Shown here one piece after another: positions 25,945 to 38,079 of a stretch of 64,000 bases of DNA; the stretch's first letter is position 1; the number at the start of each line of letters is the position of its first letter. The stretch is taken from contig NC_083602.1 of NCBI RefSeq assembly GCF_029168945.1, forward strand, positions 62,206,600 through 62,270,599, in the 5' to 3' direction. Source of the stretch: Cannabis sativa. Lineage: Eukaryota > Streptophyta > Magnoliopsida > Rosales > Cannabaceae. The translations under genes and the position numbers were made by a program. The notes under the pieces were generated by a model. That model was given only the letters and a program-made list of their open reading frames with translations, did not search any database and was not told the origin of the DNA.

Positions 25945-27685
25945 CTTTTCACATACTTGATCATGTTTATTGTGTTGTCAACACTTTGGAAAGTAAACAT
26001 GACTATGTGAATAAAGTTTCCTAGATTTATCATACACAAGGTTTTACTGATATGATAATCTACAACAGAGTTTACTTGCATTTGGAGAAACGCTATGTTC
26101 TTTCCAGAGCATTGGTTAAAGTAAAGCTCAGGTTGGATGCATGGAGTATGCATCGGAAGGGACCGATATTGAACTTTGACTTAGATTTATTAAACTTACC
26201 GTAATATCTATTCAAGTCAATATCGCCTAGTTGATCCTAGATCAAATGATCTTAATCCTGTTATGATTAGGCTCAATCTCAGGAGGCTATTCGTGTTCTT
26301 TGATTTGTTAGTTAAGCCTACTTTTAGGCCAGGGTGATACGTACATTTTGGGAACACGGTAGTGCAATTGAGTGGGAGCGCTAACATAAACATGGAATCT
26401 ATAGCTTCTATCTGGCGAATAGTAAGTAAAGGATGATCTCCTTCGAGCTTGACCAAACGAAAATAAATGGTGGAGTACTCATTTCACATAAGCTGGAATA
26501 TCATTTATATGGGGTTAAGTGTTTTAAGGATAAAATGCATTGTAGGGTGTAACGGTGATCTAATCCATTTACAGTGTAGATCATTCATATAGAGGATCAT
26601 TGATCAAATTAGGATTATAACAATGGATAACTAATGATGTGTCTATATGGTGGAACATATAGAGCATTCTATATACTGAGAGTGCAATTCTAAGTTCTAT
26701 GCGTGGATTCAACGAAGAATTAATAAGTCAGTGAATTTAGGTTATAAATTCTTGATCTGCTTATTGAAAGCTCGATTATATAGACCCATGGTTCCCCCAC
26801 TAGTTGAGATAATATTGCTTGTAAGACTCATATAATTGGTTTTGATTAATCAATTATAATTCTCAAATTAGACTATGTCTATTTGTGAATTTTTCACTAA
26901 GTAAGGGCGATATTGTAAAGAAAGAGTTTTAAGGGCGTATTTGTTAATTATAATACTTTGTATGGTTCAATTAATAAATATGATAAATGACAATATTATT
27001 TAATAATTATTTATAGTTATTAAATAGTTAGAATTGGCATTTAAATGGTTGAATTTGAAAATTGGCGTTTTTGAGAAAATAGAAATAAAATTTGTGAAAA
27101 CTGCAAAATCCAAGTAAGGCCCATTACACACCATGGCCGGCCACTTGGGATGGTTTTCCAAACTGATATTTTCATTATTTTAATGCCAAATAATTCAAAC
27201 GTAACACTTGTGGAATGCTATAAATAGATAGTGAAGGCTTCAAGAAAATTACACTTTCACTTCTACTTTCATTCAGAGAAAAACCTGAGCCTTCTCTTCT
27301 CTAAACCCTAGCCGCCACTTCTCTCTCTTTCTTCTTCCTTGAAATTTCGAACCACTTAGTGTTAGAGTAGTGCCCACACACAGCAAGTGATACCTCAATC
27401 ATAGTGAGGAAGATCGTGAAGAAAGACTTTCAGCAAGAAGGAGTTTCAGCACTAAAGAAGGAGAGAAAGAGATCCAGGTTCAGATCTTGATAATACTCTG
27501 CGACAGAAAGGATACAAGGGTTAGAGATCTGAACGGAAGGAGTCATATTATTCCGCTGCACCCAATATAAGGTTTCTCATACTTTATATGTGTTTATTTC
27601 ATAATCGTTTTAAAACTTCATATTTAGGGTGTTAATCAACATACTTGTGAGTAGATCTAAGATCCTGGTAAAATAATTTCCAACA
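25945..27685 (+). mobile_element. 3' LTR of element B, second fragment
   Basis: Begins with the second CTTTT copy and continues the LTR interrupted at 15895, ending CCAACA at 27685. The TGAAT duplication of B follows. The antisense 79-codon frame is intact at 26217-26456. Confidence 0.92.
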
Positions 27686-27690
27686 TGAAT

Positions 27691-28639
27691 TTGATAGAAT
27701 TTGCATTGTTTGGCTTTTGAGGTGAAATTCTTGATGACTTATGCTTTGAAAAATGATTTAGGCAGTTTCTTTAGAACATTTGTGTCTTTCAAGCTAATCT
27801 ATTTTGTGATTATCCCTAGTTTACTCTTTTTGAGTCTTAAACCGATTGCTATTTTTTTTATTACACACTTTTTGACCTAAAGAAAAAGAAAAAAAGAAAT
27901 TGACCCATTTATTATTTTCTTCTATCGTAGCTGTACCATGAGTTTTTAAGTAATTTTGGGAGAAATTATAATTGGGTATTATATTTTTGAGGAGCTAAAA
28001 GCTTAAAAAGAATTAGATAGAAATTTTTTATATGTTGCAATCCTTTTTCTTCAAAATCTTAAAAAAAAAAAAGAATAGAAAATAATTCTTCATATAAATT
28101 GCAAAGCAAAGTAAAAGAAAAAAAATATAATATATAAAAATTCTCTCTTGTAATGTATTAAGTGGGGAACGAGATAGTTTTATAATAAAATTGAGGTTCT
28201 TTAAATGTAAAAAGCTTATTGTATAGTCAAGCCTAAATGATATTTTTATCTACAATTACCTAAGCTTAACGTTATAACCTGTTAAAGTTCTTTTGATTTC
28301 AAAATATTTGTTGTTGACATATGTGGAGAAGGTTAAATGATGCAAGCATATTGAAAAATTAGTTAGTAGAATTGTTTGGTATAAGTTGAGCATATATGAT
28401 GTAGCCTAAATATTGGGACCATTTGTGAGTCATGTTATTTATTTTCCTATTAAACTTTAAGGTTGAACTTTAAGGAAGTTGAGCTGAAATTCTCTTAAAA
28501 ATTTCAATTGAAATTTCAAAAAGGCAATGTAGTATAGATGGTAATGGTGGCTTACTTCTTGTGTTCGTTGTTGTTTCTTTTTCGTTAGTTTAACTTAGTC
28601 TTTACTTAAGGGCGAGTAAATGTTAAGTTTGGGAGAATT
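27691..28639 (+). other. Element G, right part: non-coding 3' region of the gypsy element
   Basis: Resumes the sequence broken at 5836 by B. AT-rich, without an open frame. It ends with the purine-rich AAGTTTGGGAGAATT directly before the inferred 3' LTR, which serves as its polypurine tract. Confidence 0.5.
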
Positions 28640-29235
28640 TGATAGATCTATTTTTATGTATTTTTAGAGTCTATTTTAATGTGTGTTTTTTTTTAATATT
28701 TTATCGCTTTATTATTTGAATTTATGCTTGGTATTTGTTTTTGTGTATTTTTTAAAAGAAATATTGGGAGATCTCTGTTTTTGTTTATTTTGGTGTTCTT
28801 CAATCTTTTTTGAGATAAAAATAGTTAATTCTGAAGGGAAAAAAAAACTTCAAGATTTGAAGTAATGCTTAATTGGGATTCTCATTACTTAAAAAAAATC
28901 AAAGTTCATTTTTCAGCTTCAAAAGTCGCAGGCTAAATTCAAAAGTTGTCACTTTCTTGAAAAAATGAAGAGAAATTGAGTAACTACATTAAGAAGTAAA
29001 ATAAAAGATAGTTAAGAATCATAATAATCTTTGTTTTTCTCATTGTTTATTTCTCAAATTTTTAATTATTTGCTTTGTTTTATTTATTTTTTCTAAATTT
29101 TTTTAATTGATCAAATAGAAACAAATAATTAATTAATTGGTAATTGATAGTCAATCCTCGTGGGAACGATATTCTACTTTATCATTATATTACTTGATTC
29201 GATTACGTATACCTGCGTACTAATTCCATCGAACA
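28640..29235 (+). mobile_element. Inferred 3' LTR of gypsy element G
   Basis: About 596 bp from TGATAGATCTATTTT to CATCGAACA. It starts after a polypurine tract and ends with the block TCAATCCTCGTGGGAACGAT and a CTGCGTACT stretch. Such blocks are familiar from the R-U5 ends of plant Athila/Tat-type gypsy LTRs. The partner LTR is not in the window, so the exact ends are inferred. Confidence 0.55.
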
Positions 29236-31556
29236 TATAAATCAATATTGTTTCACTTTAATATTATTTGTTTTTTATGTGGGTGATTGATGAACTTAAT
29301 CACGCCCGATAAGTTATAATTTTTCTAAGTGACTACAAAATTAATTTTTGTATTTTGTAATTTTTGTCAAGTATTCATATAAAAAATTATTTTTTTTAGA
29401 TTTTATTATTGTTATTCTTATTTAAATATATTTAAAATTATTAATACATATATAATTGTGAAATATAAATTTATCTATATATTTATAATCTATAAATTTA
29501 TAAAATTGTGAAATATAAAGAGGTCAACCATTTCTATGAGCTTCTTCTAATTATCTTTTTCTTAAGTTTTATATCTCTTTTAATTTATTTTATAGATCTT
29601 GAACTCTTTAATAACTCTTTGTGAAGAGTCCCAAGCCTTTTGTGGTATTATAGTGTAGGATATAAATATATAAATTATTTTACTATTTGTATTTGTATCA
29701 AATTAGTATTTTCTATTTTAAAGAAATTTTTGCACCACATACTGAAATTTTTAATTTTTTTTTCTTTTTTACTGTGGGGCAAATTTTTTTCCAAAAATAC
29801 TGTGTATTTTTATAATGTGTATTGTGTTAAGTTTTTACTGTTTTTCCACAGTTGTTTTTTAATTGTTCTACTGTTGTTTTAATTGTTCTATTTTGTTATT
29901 TTACGATTATTTTATAAATAGTATTTTTGTAAAAAAAAAAATCGTGTGGCATTAAGATTCTAAACTTTTACTCAAAATTTAGTATTTTTTTTTGTAAAAA
30001 TCTCTATTTTAAATGAGTGATTTATTACCATTAACCAAATAGTTTGATTTTAAAAAAAAAAATTGTGAATATCTTTTATAAAAATTAGCTATTTTCACTT
30101 CAGTTGTATCTTTTTGAATGGTCCATTATACAATACCATATTAATAAAAGAATATATAATATTAATAATTTTATAATACAGTAGTATTTTTTTTACCTAT
30201 AAATTAAATTAATTTATAATTTAAAAAAAATTTATTGTTTATTATTTTATCTAAAGATGAATTCTCATATATATTTTGAGATATAAAATAAATAAATAAA
30301 AGTATCATATATCAATATATCTCTCTCTACAAAGAGTCCTTCAATACAAATTATGATATTTAATTAAACCAATTCAAAAAGAATAAAGAAAGAACTTTTA
30401 AATTACATAATAATTAATTCAATTTGAAATTATTTTTTAAATTAAAAATTTGAATAGCATAATAATTAATTTAATTTTAAATTACATTTTAAATTAAAAT
30501 TAAACAAAAAAGTACTAATTTTTTTTTTTTAAAAAAAAAAACTATAATTATAGAACTACGATATAATTTATAACAAATATTTTTTTTATCATTTAAATTA
30601 ATAAATTATATATTATATAGTAAAAATATAATATAATTTTTATATGGTAAAAAAAAAGATTACTTGATTTATAATGAATATTAAATTCATTTGTATTTAT
30701 GCTAATTACAAATATATAAATTTATCACTTAGAGGAATTTTCATAAATATGGAAATTGAGACTCATAAATATGTTAAGAAAACAAAAAAACCATATGCCA
30801 TTAGTATTATTAAATTATGCCATAAAAAAGTAAATTACTAAAATTTTCCAATAATTTTTACTTATAAAAATTATATTAATCAAGTATAAATATAATTTTT
30901 CTATTATTACTTAAATAATATTTTTTTTATAAATTAGAGGGAAGATTTAAATTCTTTTATTATTAAAAAAAGGGAGTCTAAATGGTCCTTTAAAAACAAC
31001 TACATCATGAATCATAAGTATAATTTATTATGTTATTTTTTTTTCATTTATTTTCTTATACAAACACATACAATTTTTTTTATTATTAATTCTACTATTT
31101 TTAATATTTATCATAAAATTACTATATATTTTTTATGTTTAAAAAAATTACATATTTAATTTTAATACTATTAGTTTATTTATAAAATACACATAGATAT
31201 ATTATATTTTAGATTATATATATATGTGTAAAAAATTATAAAATTTGGGCAGCGAATTAGTTCCTAATCAACAGAACAATCTTTTTCCGAAAGAATAAAT
31301 TGAGACGTCATTTGTGACTAAATAGCATAATAATAATTAATAAGTCAAATACTTTGAAAAAAAAACCTCACTTTAATTTCTTTAATTTTTTTTTTTTGAA
31401 GCATTGAATCAGTTGGTCGGTTAGCATAACTTACTAAAGCCTGGCGTCTGGCTGCGTGTCTAGCCCCGTCACCACGTGTGAAACTTTTTATATTATTATT
31501 AATTAATGTTTTTTTGTTGGAATAATATTAATTAATGTTTATTATTATTAATTAAT
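29236..31556. other. AT-rich intergenic stretch
   Basis: Over 2 kb of very AT-rich DNA with many homopolymer runs. The 80-codon frame at 29640-29882 is a product of T-rich composition. A fragment near 30740-30860 with AAATATGG and GCCATAAAAAAG resembles the ends of the inverted-repeat element at 46870-48390. No gene or RNA gene was recognised. Confidence 0.6.
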
Positions 31557-31756
31557 GGTTCGTTTAGAACATCTTATTAAATTATATTGTATTGTATAAT
31601 ACTATGTTAAACTTTAATTTATACTAAAATATTATATATTTAGGTGCTCTTTAAGTTAATACCACATATATAGTTTTACATAAAAATATTGCATAAAATA
31701 CAATTTAATATACTATACAATACAATACGGTATAATATGGCATACCAAACAAACCC
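31557..31756. mobile_element. hAT-like miniature inverted-repeat element (MITE)
   Basis: A 200-bp element with imperfect inverted ends: GGTTCGTTTAGA on the left and, read in reverse, GGGTTTGTTTGG on the right. An inner inverted pair is built around TATTGTATTGTATA. The flanks TAATTAAT (31549-31556) and TAATTAAA (31757-31764) form a near-perfect 8-bp duplication, the size made by hAT transposases. There is no coding capacity. Confidence 0.6.
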
Positions 31757-32871
31757 TAATTAAATAATATTAACTAGGGCGAGTTTTAATTTTTTAATAT
31801 TATAATAAAAAATAATAATTTATTAATATAATAAATAATAATTTAACAAATTAATTTTAATACATAATAATATTGAAATTATATTATTTAATTATATATT
31901 ATTATTAATAATTTTATTTATTAAAAAAATAAAATTCTAATAAGATTTTTTTAAAGTTTATTCTCAATATTAATAATTATTATTATGAGGAGGATAGAAA
32001 AGTTTATTAGTGTGTTTTATTATTTATTTATTAAGAAGTTTAAAGATTATTATTAATGTGTATGCGTATATATATAATTTTAAATTACTTTATTAAAAAA
32101 ATGTTATTATAAAAATATTTAAATAGGGTGGTATAAAGAAAAATTTGAGTGTTTTCCATAAAGTATTATTTTTATAATCTCAATCATTCAAAGTCGTTGT
32201 CATCATTGTATTATCTCCTTCTCATCACCGTATCTCACATGTTGTCTTATCGTATCTCATTCATTATCATCACCGAATCTCACGTATTGTCATCGGTGTA
32301 TCTTTTTCTCACTTGTAGTCATCGTATTACTAAATTATAATTCTAATTTATTATACTCACTCTAATTTTGATTCCAATTGTCAAGAAAAAAAAATCTCTT
32401 TTTTATTATTATTTGAGAAAAAATATCGTTTGAATTTAAATTTAAATTTCAATATAATATATTTAGATATTTATTTATTTTCACTTTTTTCTTAATATTT
32501 TTTAAAAATAAGTTAAATATAAAAAAAAAAAATTATTATTTTACTACAACCGAACCATTCATAGTGATATTGTATATCTTTATAAATATCTTAATTAAAA
32601 ATAAAACTATATTATATAATAGATACCAACCTTATCACTCATTTTTTAAATATACATACCTCACAAATAGTAAATATCAATTAAAAAATAATTAATTAAT
32701 TTAAAATGAAATTATACTTTTGTATCTTTAATTTTTATCCCTTAAAAAAAATATAATTCTTAAAAATAGATTATCATCAAACTATTTTCTATTTATCACA
32801 ACTCATTAGAAAGAACCACTACATATTCATCCATATATACATATTGAAGATTTCGATTTAAAGTTAGAATA
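31757..32871. other. AT-rich intergenic stretch
   Basis: AT-rich, with a pyrimidine-rich patch of repeated TCTCA/TCATC words near 32190-32340. No gene was recognised. Its right end may hold more of the 5' part of copia element F, but too decayed to call. Confidence 0.5.
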
Positions 32872-32963
32872 TATAATCCACAAGAGAAGAAATTAGACCC
32901 AAAGACCATAAGCGGATTCTTTATAGGGTACGCTGAGAAATCTAAAGGTTACAAGTTTTATTG
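32872..32963 (+). pseudogene. Element F: copia integrase tail fragment, left of E
   Basis: One frame reads YNPQEKKLDPKTISG then FFIGYAEKSKGYKFYC, the conserved stretch after the integrase catalytic domain of copia polyproteins. The frame is cut by element E inside the codon for C and continues exactly at 43119 with PSHSTRIV once E and one TATTG copy are removed. The upstream part of F is missing or unrecognisable. Confidence 0.85.
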
Positions 32964-34848
32964 TATTGGAAATTTATTTTACCAGGATCTTAGATCTACT
33001 CACAAGTATGTTTATTTACACTCTAAATATGAACTTTCTAAAACGATGAAATAAACACATATAAAGTTTAAGAAACCTTACATTGGGTGCAGCGGAATAA
33101 TATGACTCCTTCCGTTCAGATATCTAGCCCTTGATTCCTTTCTGTAGCAGAGCATTAACCTGGATCTCTTTCTCTGAATCTTTGATGCTGAAACTCCTTC
33201 TTGCTGAAAGTCTTTCTTCACGATCTTCCTCACTATGATTGAGGTATCACTTGCTGTGTGTGGGCACTACTCATACACTAAGGATTTCGAAATTCAAGAG
33301 GAAGAGAGAGAGAGTGGGTTCGGCCAAAGATAGGGAGAGAGAAGGCTCAGGTTTTTCTGAATCAGAAGTGTCAGAAGAAAAGTGTAATTTTCCTGAAGCC
33401 TTCACTATCTATTTATAGCATTCCACTAGGGTTAGGTTTGAATTATTTGGCATTAAAATAATGAAAATATCAGAGGGAAAAACCCTACAAAAGTGGCCGG
33501 CCCTACACAGTGGATTTGGGCCTCACTTTTTGCAATTTTGGAGTTTTATCTTTTCTGCATCTGATTTTCTCAAAAACGCCAATTTTCTAATTCAACCATT
33601 TAAATGCCAATTCTAACTATTTAATAACTATAAATAATTATTAAATAATATTGTCATTTATCATATTTATTAATTGAACCATACAAAGTATCATAATTAA
33701 CAAATATGCCCCTAAAACTCTTTCTTTACAATTTCGCCCTTACTTAGTGAAAAATTCACAAATAGACATAGTCTAATTTGAGAATTATAATTGATTAATC
33801 AAAACCAATTATATGAGTCTTACAAGCAATATTATCTCAACTAGTGCGGGGACCATGGGTCTATATAATTGAGCTTCCAATAAGTAGATCAAGAATTTAG
33901 CACTAAAATTCACTAACTTATTAATTCTTCGTTGAATCCACGCATAGAACTTAGAATTGCACTCTCAGTTATATAGAATGCTCTATATGTTCCACCATAT
34001 AGACACATCATTAGTTATCCATTGTTATAATCCTAATTTGATCACTGATCCTCTATATGAATGATCTGCACTGTAAAGGGATTAAATTACCGTTACACCC
34101 TACAATGTATTTATTCTTTAAAACACTTGACCCCGTATAAATGATATTTCAGCTTATGTGAAATGAGTACTCCACCATTTATGTTCGTTTGGTCAAGCTC
34201 GAAGGAGATCATCCTTTGCTTACTATTCGCCAGATAGAAGCTATAGATTCCATGTTTACGCTAGCGCTCCCACTCAATTGCACTACCGTGCTCTCAAAAT
34301 GTACGTTTCACCCTGACCTAAAAGTAGGCTTAACTAACAAATCAAAGAACACAAATAGCCTTTCAAGATTGAGCCTAATCATATCAGGATTAAGATCATT
34401 TGATCTAGGATCAACTAGGCGATATTGACTTGAATAGATATTACGGTAAGTTTAATAAATCTAAGTCAAAGTTCAATATCGGTCCCTTCCGATGCATACT
34501 CCATGCATCCAACCTGAGCTTTACTTTAACCAATGCTCTGGAAAGAACATAGCATTTCTCCAAATACAAGTAAACTCTTGTTGTAGATTATCATATCAGT
34601 AAAACCCTATGTCTGATAAATCTAGGAAACTTTATTCACATAGTCATGTTTACTTTCCAATGTGTTGACAGCACAATAAACAGGATCAAGTATGTGAAAA
34701 GGGTTTCAGATGAATTTATACATTATGTACATATAATCATGAAATAAATCATGTGAACCGTGCAACATCAAATGTTATTTCTGATCTATATTAATAAGTA
34801 AATCTGATTATATTGAAATGAGTTTTATTTAGGGCATAAAACCCAACA
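32964..34848 (-). mobile_element. 3' LTR of element E
   Basis: An 1885-bp LTR starting TATTGGAAAT (mutated TGTTGG) and ending ACCCAACA, with the polypurine tract at 34849-34861. The antisense 79-codon frame is intact at 34189-34428. Confidence 0.9.
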
Positions 34849-37800
34849 AACTCCCACTTGCACTAATATAAAACAAAAAGTGCGTTTCAAATAATCTCAA
34901 CACCTTGATATACAAATCAAGTGTAGTAGTAGTAAACTCCTCGTAATAGGATCTGAAAGGTTGAATTAAACATAACCTTTTCTCCACCATTACTCTTCCT
35001 TTAATCACAAAATCACTGATAATGTGAAATTCCTCTTCTATATGTCTACTCTCTTGGGATACTGGATTCTATACTTTTGGCAACTACTTCTTGGTTATTC
35101 AGGAAGTAACACAAGTAGTTAAGGCAATTTGGAATGGTGCCAAAAATGTATAGAACTTTCCTTAGACTGAATAAGTACTTTTCCTGCAACTTTAACATTC
35201 AGTCCCTTCCTGGTAGACCTAGAGACTTTAGATAGGTTTTTACACTTCTCCAAAATCACTATTCCACCCCCAGAGTAACCACCATCTTATCAGAAAGATT
35301 TACTAGCACAAAGGCAAATTTCGAAATCTGATATGGTGTAGTCTAAGAGTTTTAAACACACCCTTATAGACTAACATATAGTTCCTCTTCTTAATCTTAA
35401 GATTTTCTTGATTGTCTTCCAATGTTCTTCTCCTGAATTAATCTGATACCTACTCATTACTGCCACTCAACGGCAGGTGTCTGGTCTAAGGCATACAAAA
35501 GCATATCTAAGACCTCTCACTGTTGATTTAAGAAATTCTTTCATGGCTTTATCTTTTCTGGAATAGTTGAGACTTTTCCTTAGATAAATAAAATCTATAC
35601 CTAAGAAGTTGTGAAGCTTCTATAGATTGCCATTAGAAAAAAAAAATGCTTCAGCATCTTACTAAAGTAAGTTGCTTGCATTAGAGTAAGTAATTACCAG
35701 GTATACCACAAGCCATAGGTTTAGATAAACTCAAACCTATAATACTAGGAACAGGAAGTTTGTTAAGTCCATTGAATAGACTTATAAACAAAAATTTCCT
35801 TTTATGTCCTTGTAATAGAAAACTTTAGGTTACTCCATGTGAATGGATCAAACAATAGTTTTCTTTGGCTTTCTTCTTAGTTTCTTATCTTGACAATCCA
35901 TTACTTGTTTAAACTCACAATGGATTTTAATCACTAGTGTCTCCCAAGTCATGAGAAGATGAGTTCCTAGAAACTCTCCCACTACGACAAGGTACCGTGA
36001 ATTATGTCTAAGAAAACTAAATGGTATTGATCTCTTCGGTTGTGACAAGACAACAGAGGCAGTGGGATCATCATATGTTAAATAAGATGATAGAACACTT
36101 TTGGAATCAAGAATTAGATATCTCCTTTATTTGCTACTTGTTTTCAGACTTAGTCATTATCTTAGAAAAGTAGTATTTGTTTGAAGAAACACTTTCTTAT
36201 CTATTGACAATGGGATGGTCCACCCCTAATCACTTAGAACAGCTAACAAACTATGGTTAACAGTTCTAGCTTTTCTTAAGATTTTGATTAGGTCATCCAT
36301 GAATCTAGTAATGATTTACATTAAGTACTCAACCATTACATCATTCTGAAATTGTATTACCATAGAAGGATTTAGGCAACGACTAATAACTAATCATCAA
36401 TATGCAACTCGAAATTTCTGGGGAGGTAAGTTTGGATATAATTCAAAAATCAATTTAATGATCTTTGAACTGCATATCTACTAACTATTTCTCCACCCTT
36501 ATCAGTTCGCAAGATCTTTAACCACTTACCTTAATGGTTTTAACCATTGCTAGAAATTAATGAAGTTTTTCAAACATTTCAAATTTCTTTGCTAAAAGGT
36601 ATAATCTAGAGTTATCGTTTTAAGAATACAACAAAAAACTCTTATCCACCCTTGAATGTACATCCATCTGCGAATGAGATGAACTACTTTCAGTGGATAT
36701 AGGCATAATAACTCTTTGCAGAGATTGATCTTGTCAAATCCACTATGAACAAGATACAAATGCCATAGATTAAAAAAAATATGGTAGTGTCTATTGATGA
36801 CATAGGTTTAGTTACATCAAAGAGTTCTTAGAATACTGCAAGTGGATCCTAGTCACAGAATACCTAACTCATATTCCATACAGTTTTAATCCATTAATAG
36901 AAGATGGATATTAAACACTTGAGAAAGTGTAACTGTATTGTATTCTGGAATTAGAAATATAAGAAAATTTCTATTTGGAATCTAAAATTAAAGTCAAAGA
37001 CTTAAATTTATACCAAATATAATGAGTAATTCTATCTTGGACCAGCACTACTAATACAAACTCTAAGTCAGATTTGCCCATACAAGTAGGAGATTTCTAA
37101 GATTGAGGATTTATATCAATTGGGAATAGAATTTCGGGATTATAATCATATGCGTCATTTAATTTCTTAAGAGAAAATATAATGACATGAAATGATTTAT
37201 AGACCATTCATCCAATGACATATTATTGAGCTAATTCGAAATGAATAAGCTAAGAGGAATTAGGATAATTTCGTTTATAAATAAGAATCCAACGATGCTT
37301 CGATTAGCGAAAGACAAGGTAATCTTATTTATGTAATCTTCTTGTTTCATATTGTAAAAATACTAGTCTAAGGTGTCATCAATTGATGAACAGCTAGATG
37401 TTGCATATACAATATTTATCTTTCGAGATCTTACACTATTATGTATGTCTAATGGTGAAAATCTATTAGGGATTTATCTCATTAGAAAAACAAACATGTT
37501 AGACCAACAATGAAGATTCGAAATTAAACTACAACTTAATAACAGAAAATAACATGGTTCAATATAAATTCATACACAATTCAGAAATTATAAACATATA
37601 GCAAGTAGGAATGACTAGTGAAAATACAAAAACATGCAATCCTAAATAATTTTCAAGGTTTTCAACAAACTGATACAGTGTCCCGGTAGGCGAGAGTCAA
37701 AGTATCATTTATTGAATAGAGTTGTCAGCTCATCTAAAATAGAAACCATTCTAGCAACATTTTATTCGATCAAAATAAGAATCCAACGTTGTCCCGGTAG

Positions 37801-38060
37801 GCGAGAGTCAAGGTTATTCTTATTTTATGAGCTTCCATCATTGTTTCATGTTTTATGAGTTTATCTCTAAGTAGTCACCGTAGGGGAGAGTCTAAATAGA
37901 GACGAAAACTCACAAAACACTTATCAAATGAAATCTTACGGTGTTAAATGCGTTCAACAAATAACCATCCATAGGGGAACGAAGTCTAGCGTCTCGAGGT
38001 TATATTGAAAACATTTAACTTTTGTAAGACCAACAATGGAGATCGAATATCTTAATAATA
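34849..38060 (-). pseudogene. Element E: decayed copia pol
   Basis: Collinear with the pol remnants of A, B and D. On the minus strand the integrase motif reads KILRTDKGGE near 36490-36530, and the KKVF motif carries glutamine (plus-strand TTG at 36181-36183) where A and B have a stop. Frameshifts break the domains and the longest frames are under 70 codons. The four GACTCTCGCC-type modules lie at about 37300-37890. Confidence 0.8.
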
Positions 38061-38079
38061 ATCAAGCTCATTATTTAAA

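Larger units (their letters stand above)
5837..27685 (+). mobile_element. Element B: complete Ty1/copia LTR retrotransposon, interrupted by C and D
   Basis: The two LTRs (5837-7711; 15756-15895 plus 25945-27685) bracket a primer site, an AT-rich spacer, a decayed pol and a polypurine tract. A perfect 5-bp target duplication TGAAT flanks it (5832-5836 and 27686-27690). Removing solo LTR C and element D leaves roughly 9.9 kb. No gag or pol frame is intact. It landed in decayed gypsy element G. The two LTRs are very alike by eye, so the insertion is fairly recent relative to the decay of its coding region. Confidence 0.9.

Noticed and set aside
29640..29882. 80-codon hydrophobic frame as a membrane peptide gene
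   Set aside because: T-rich composition gives Phe/Leu/Ile-rich frames by chance throughout this stretch; there is no similarity or promoter support.
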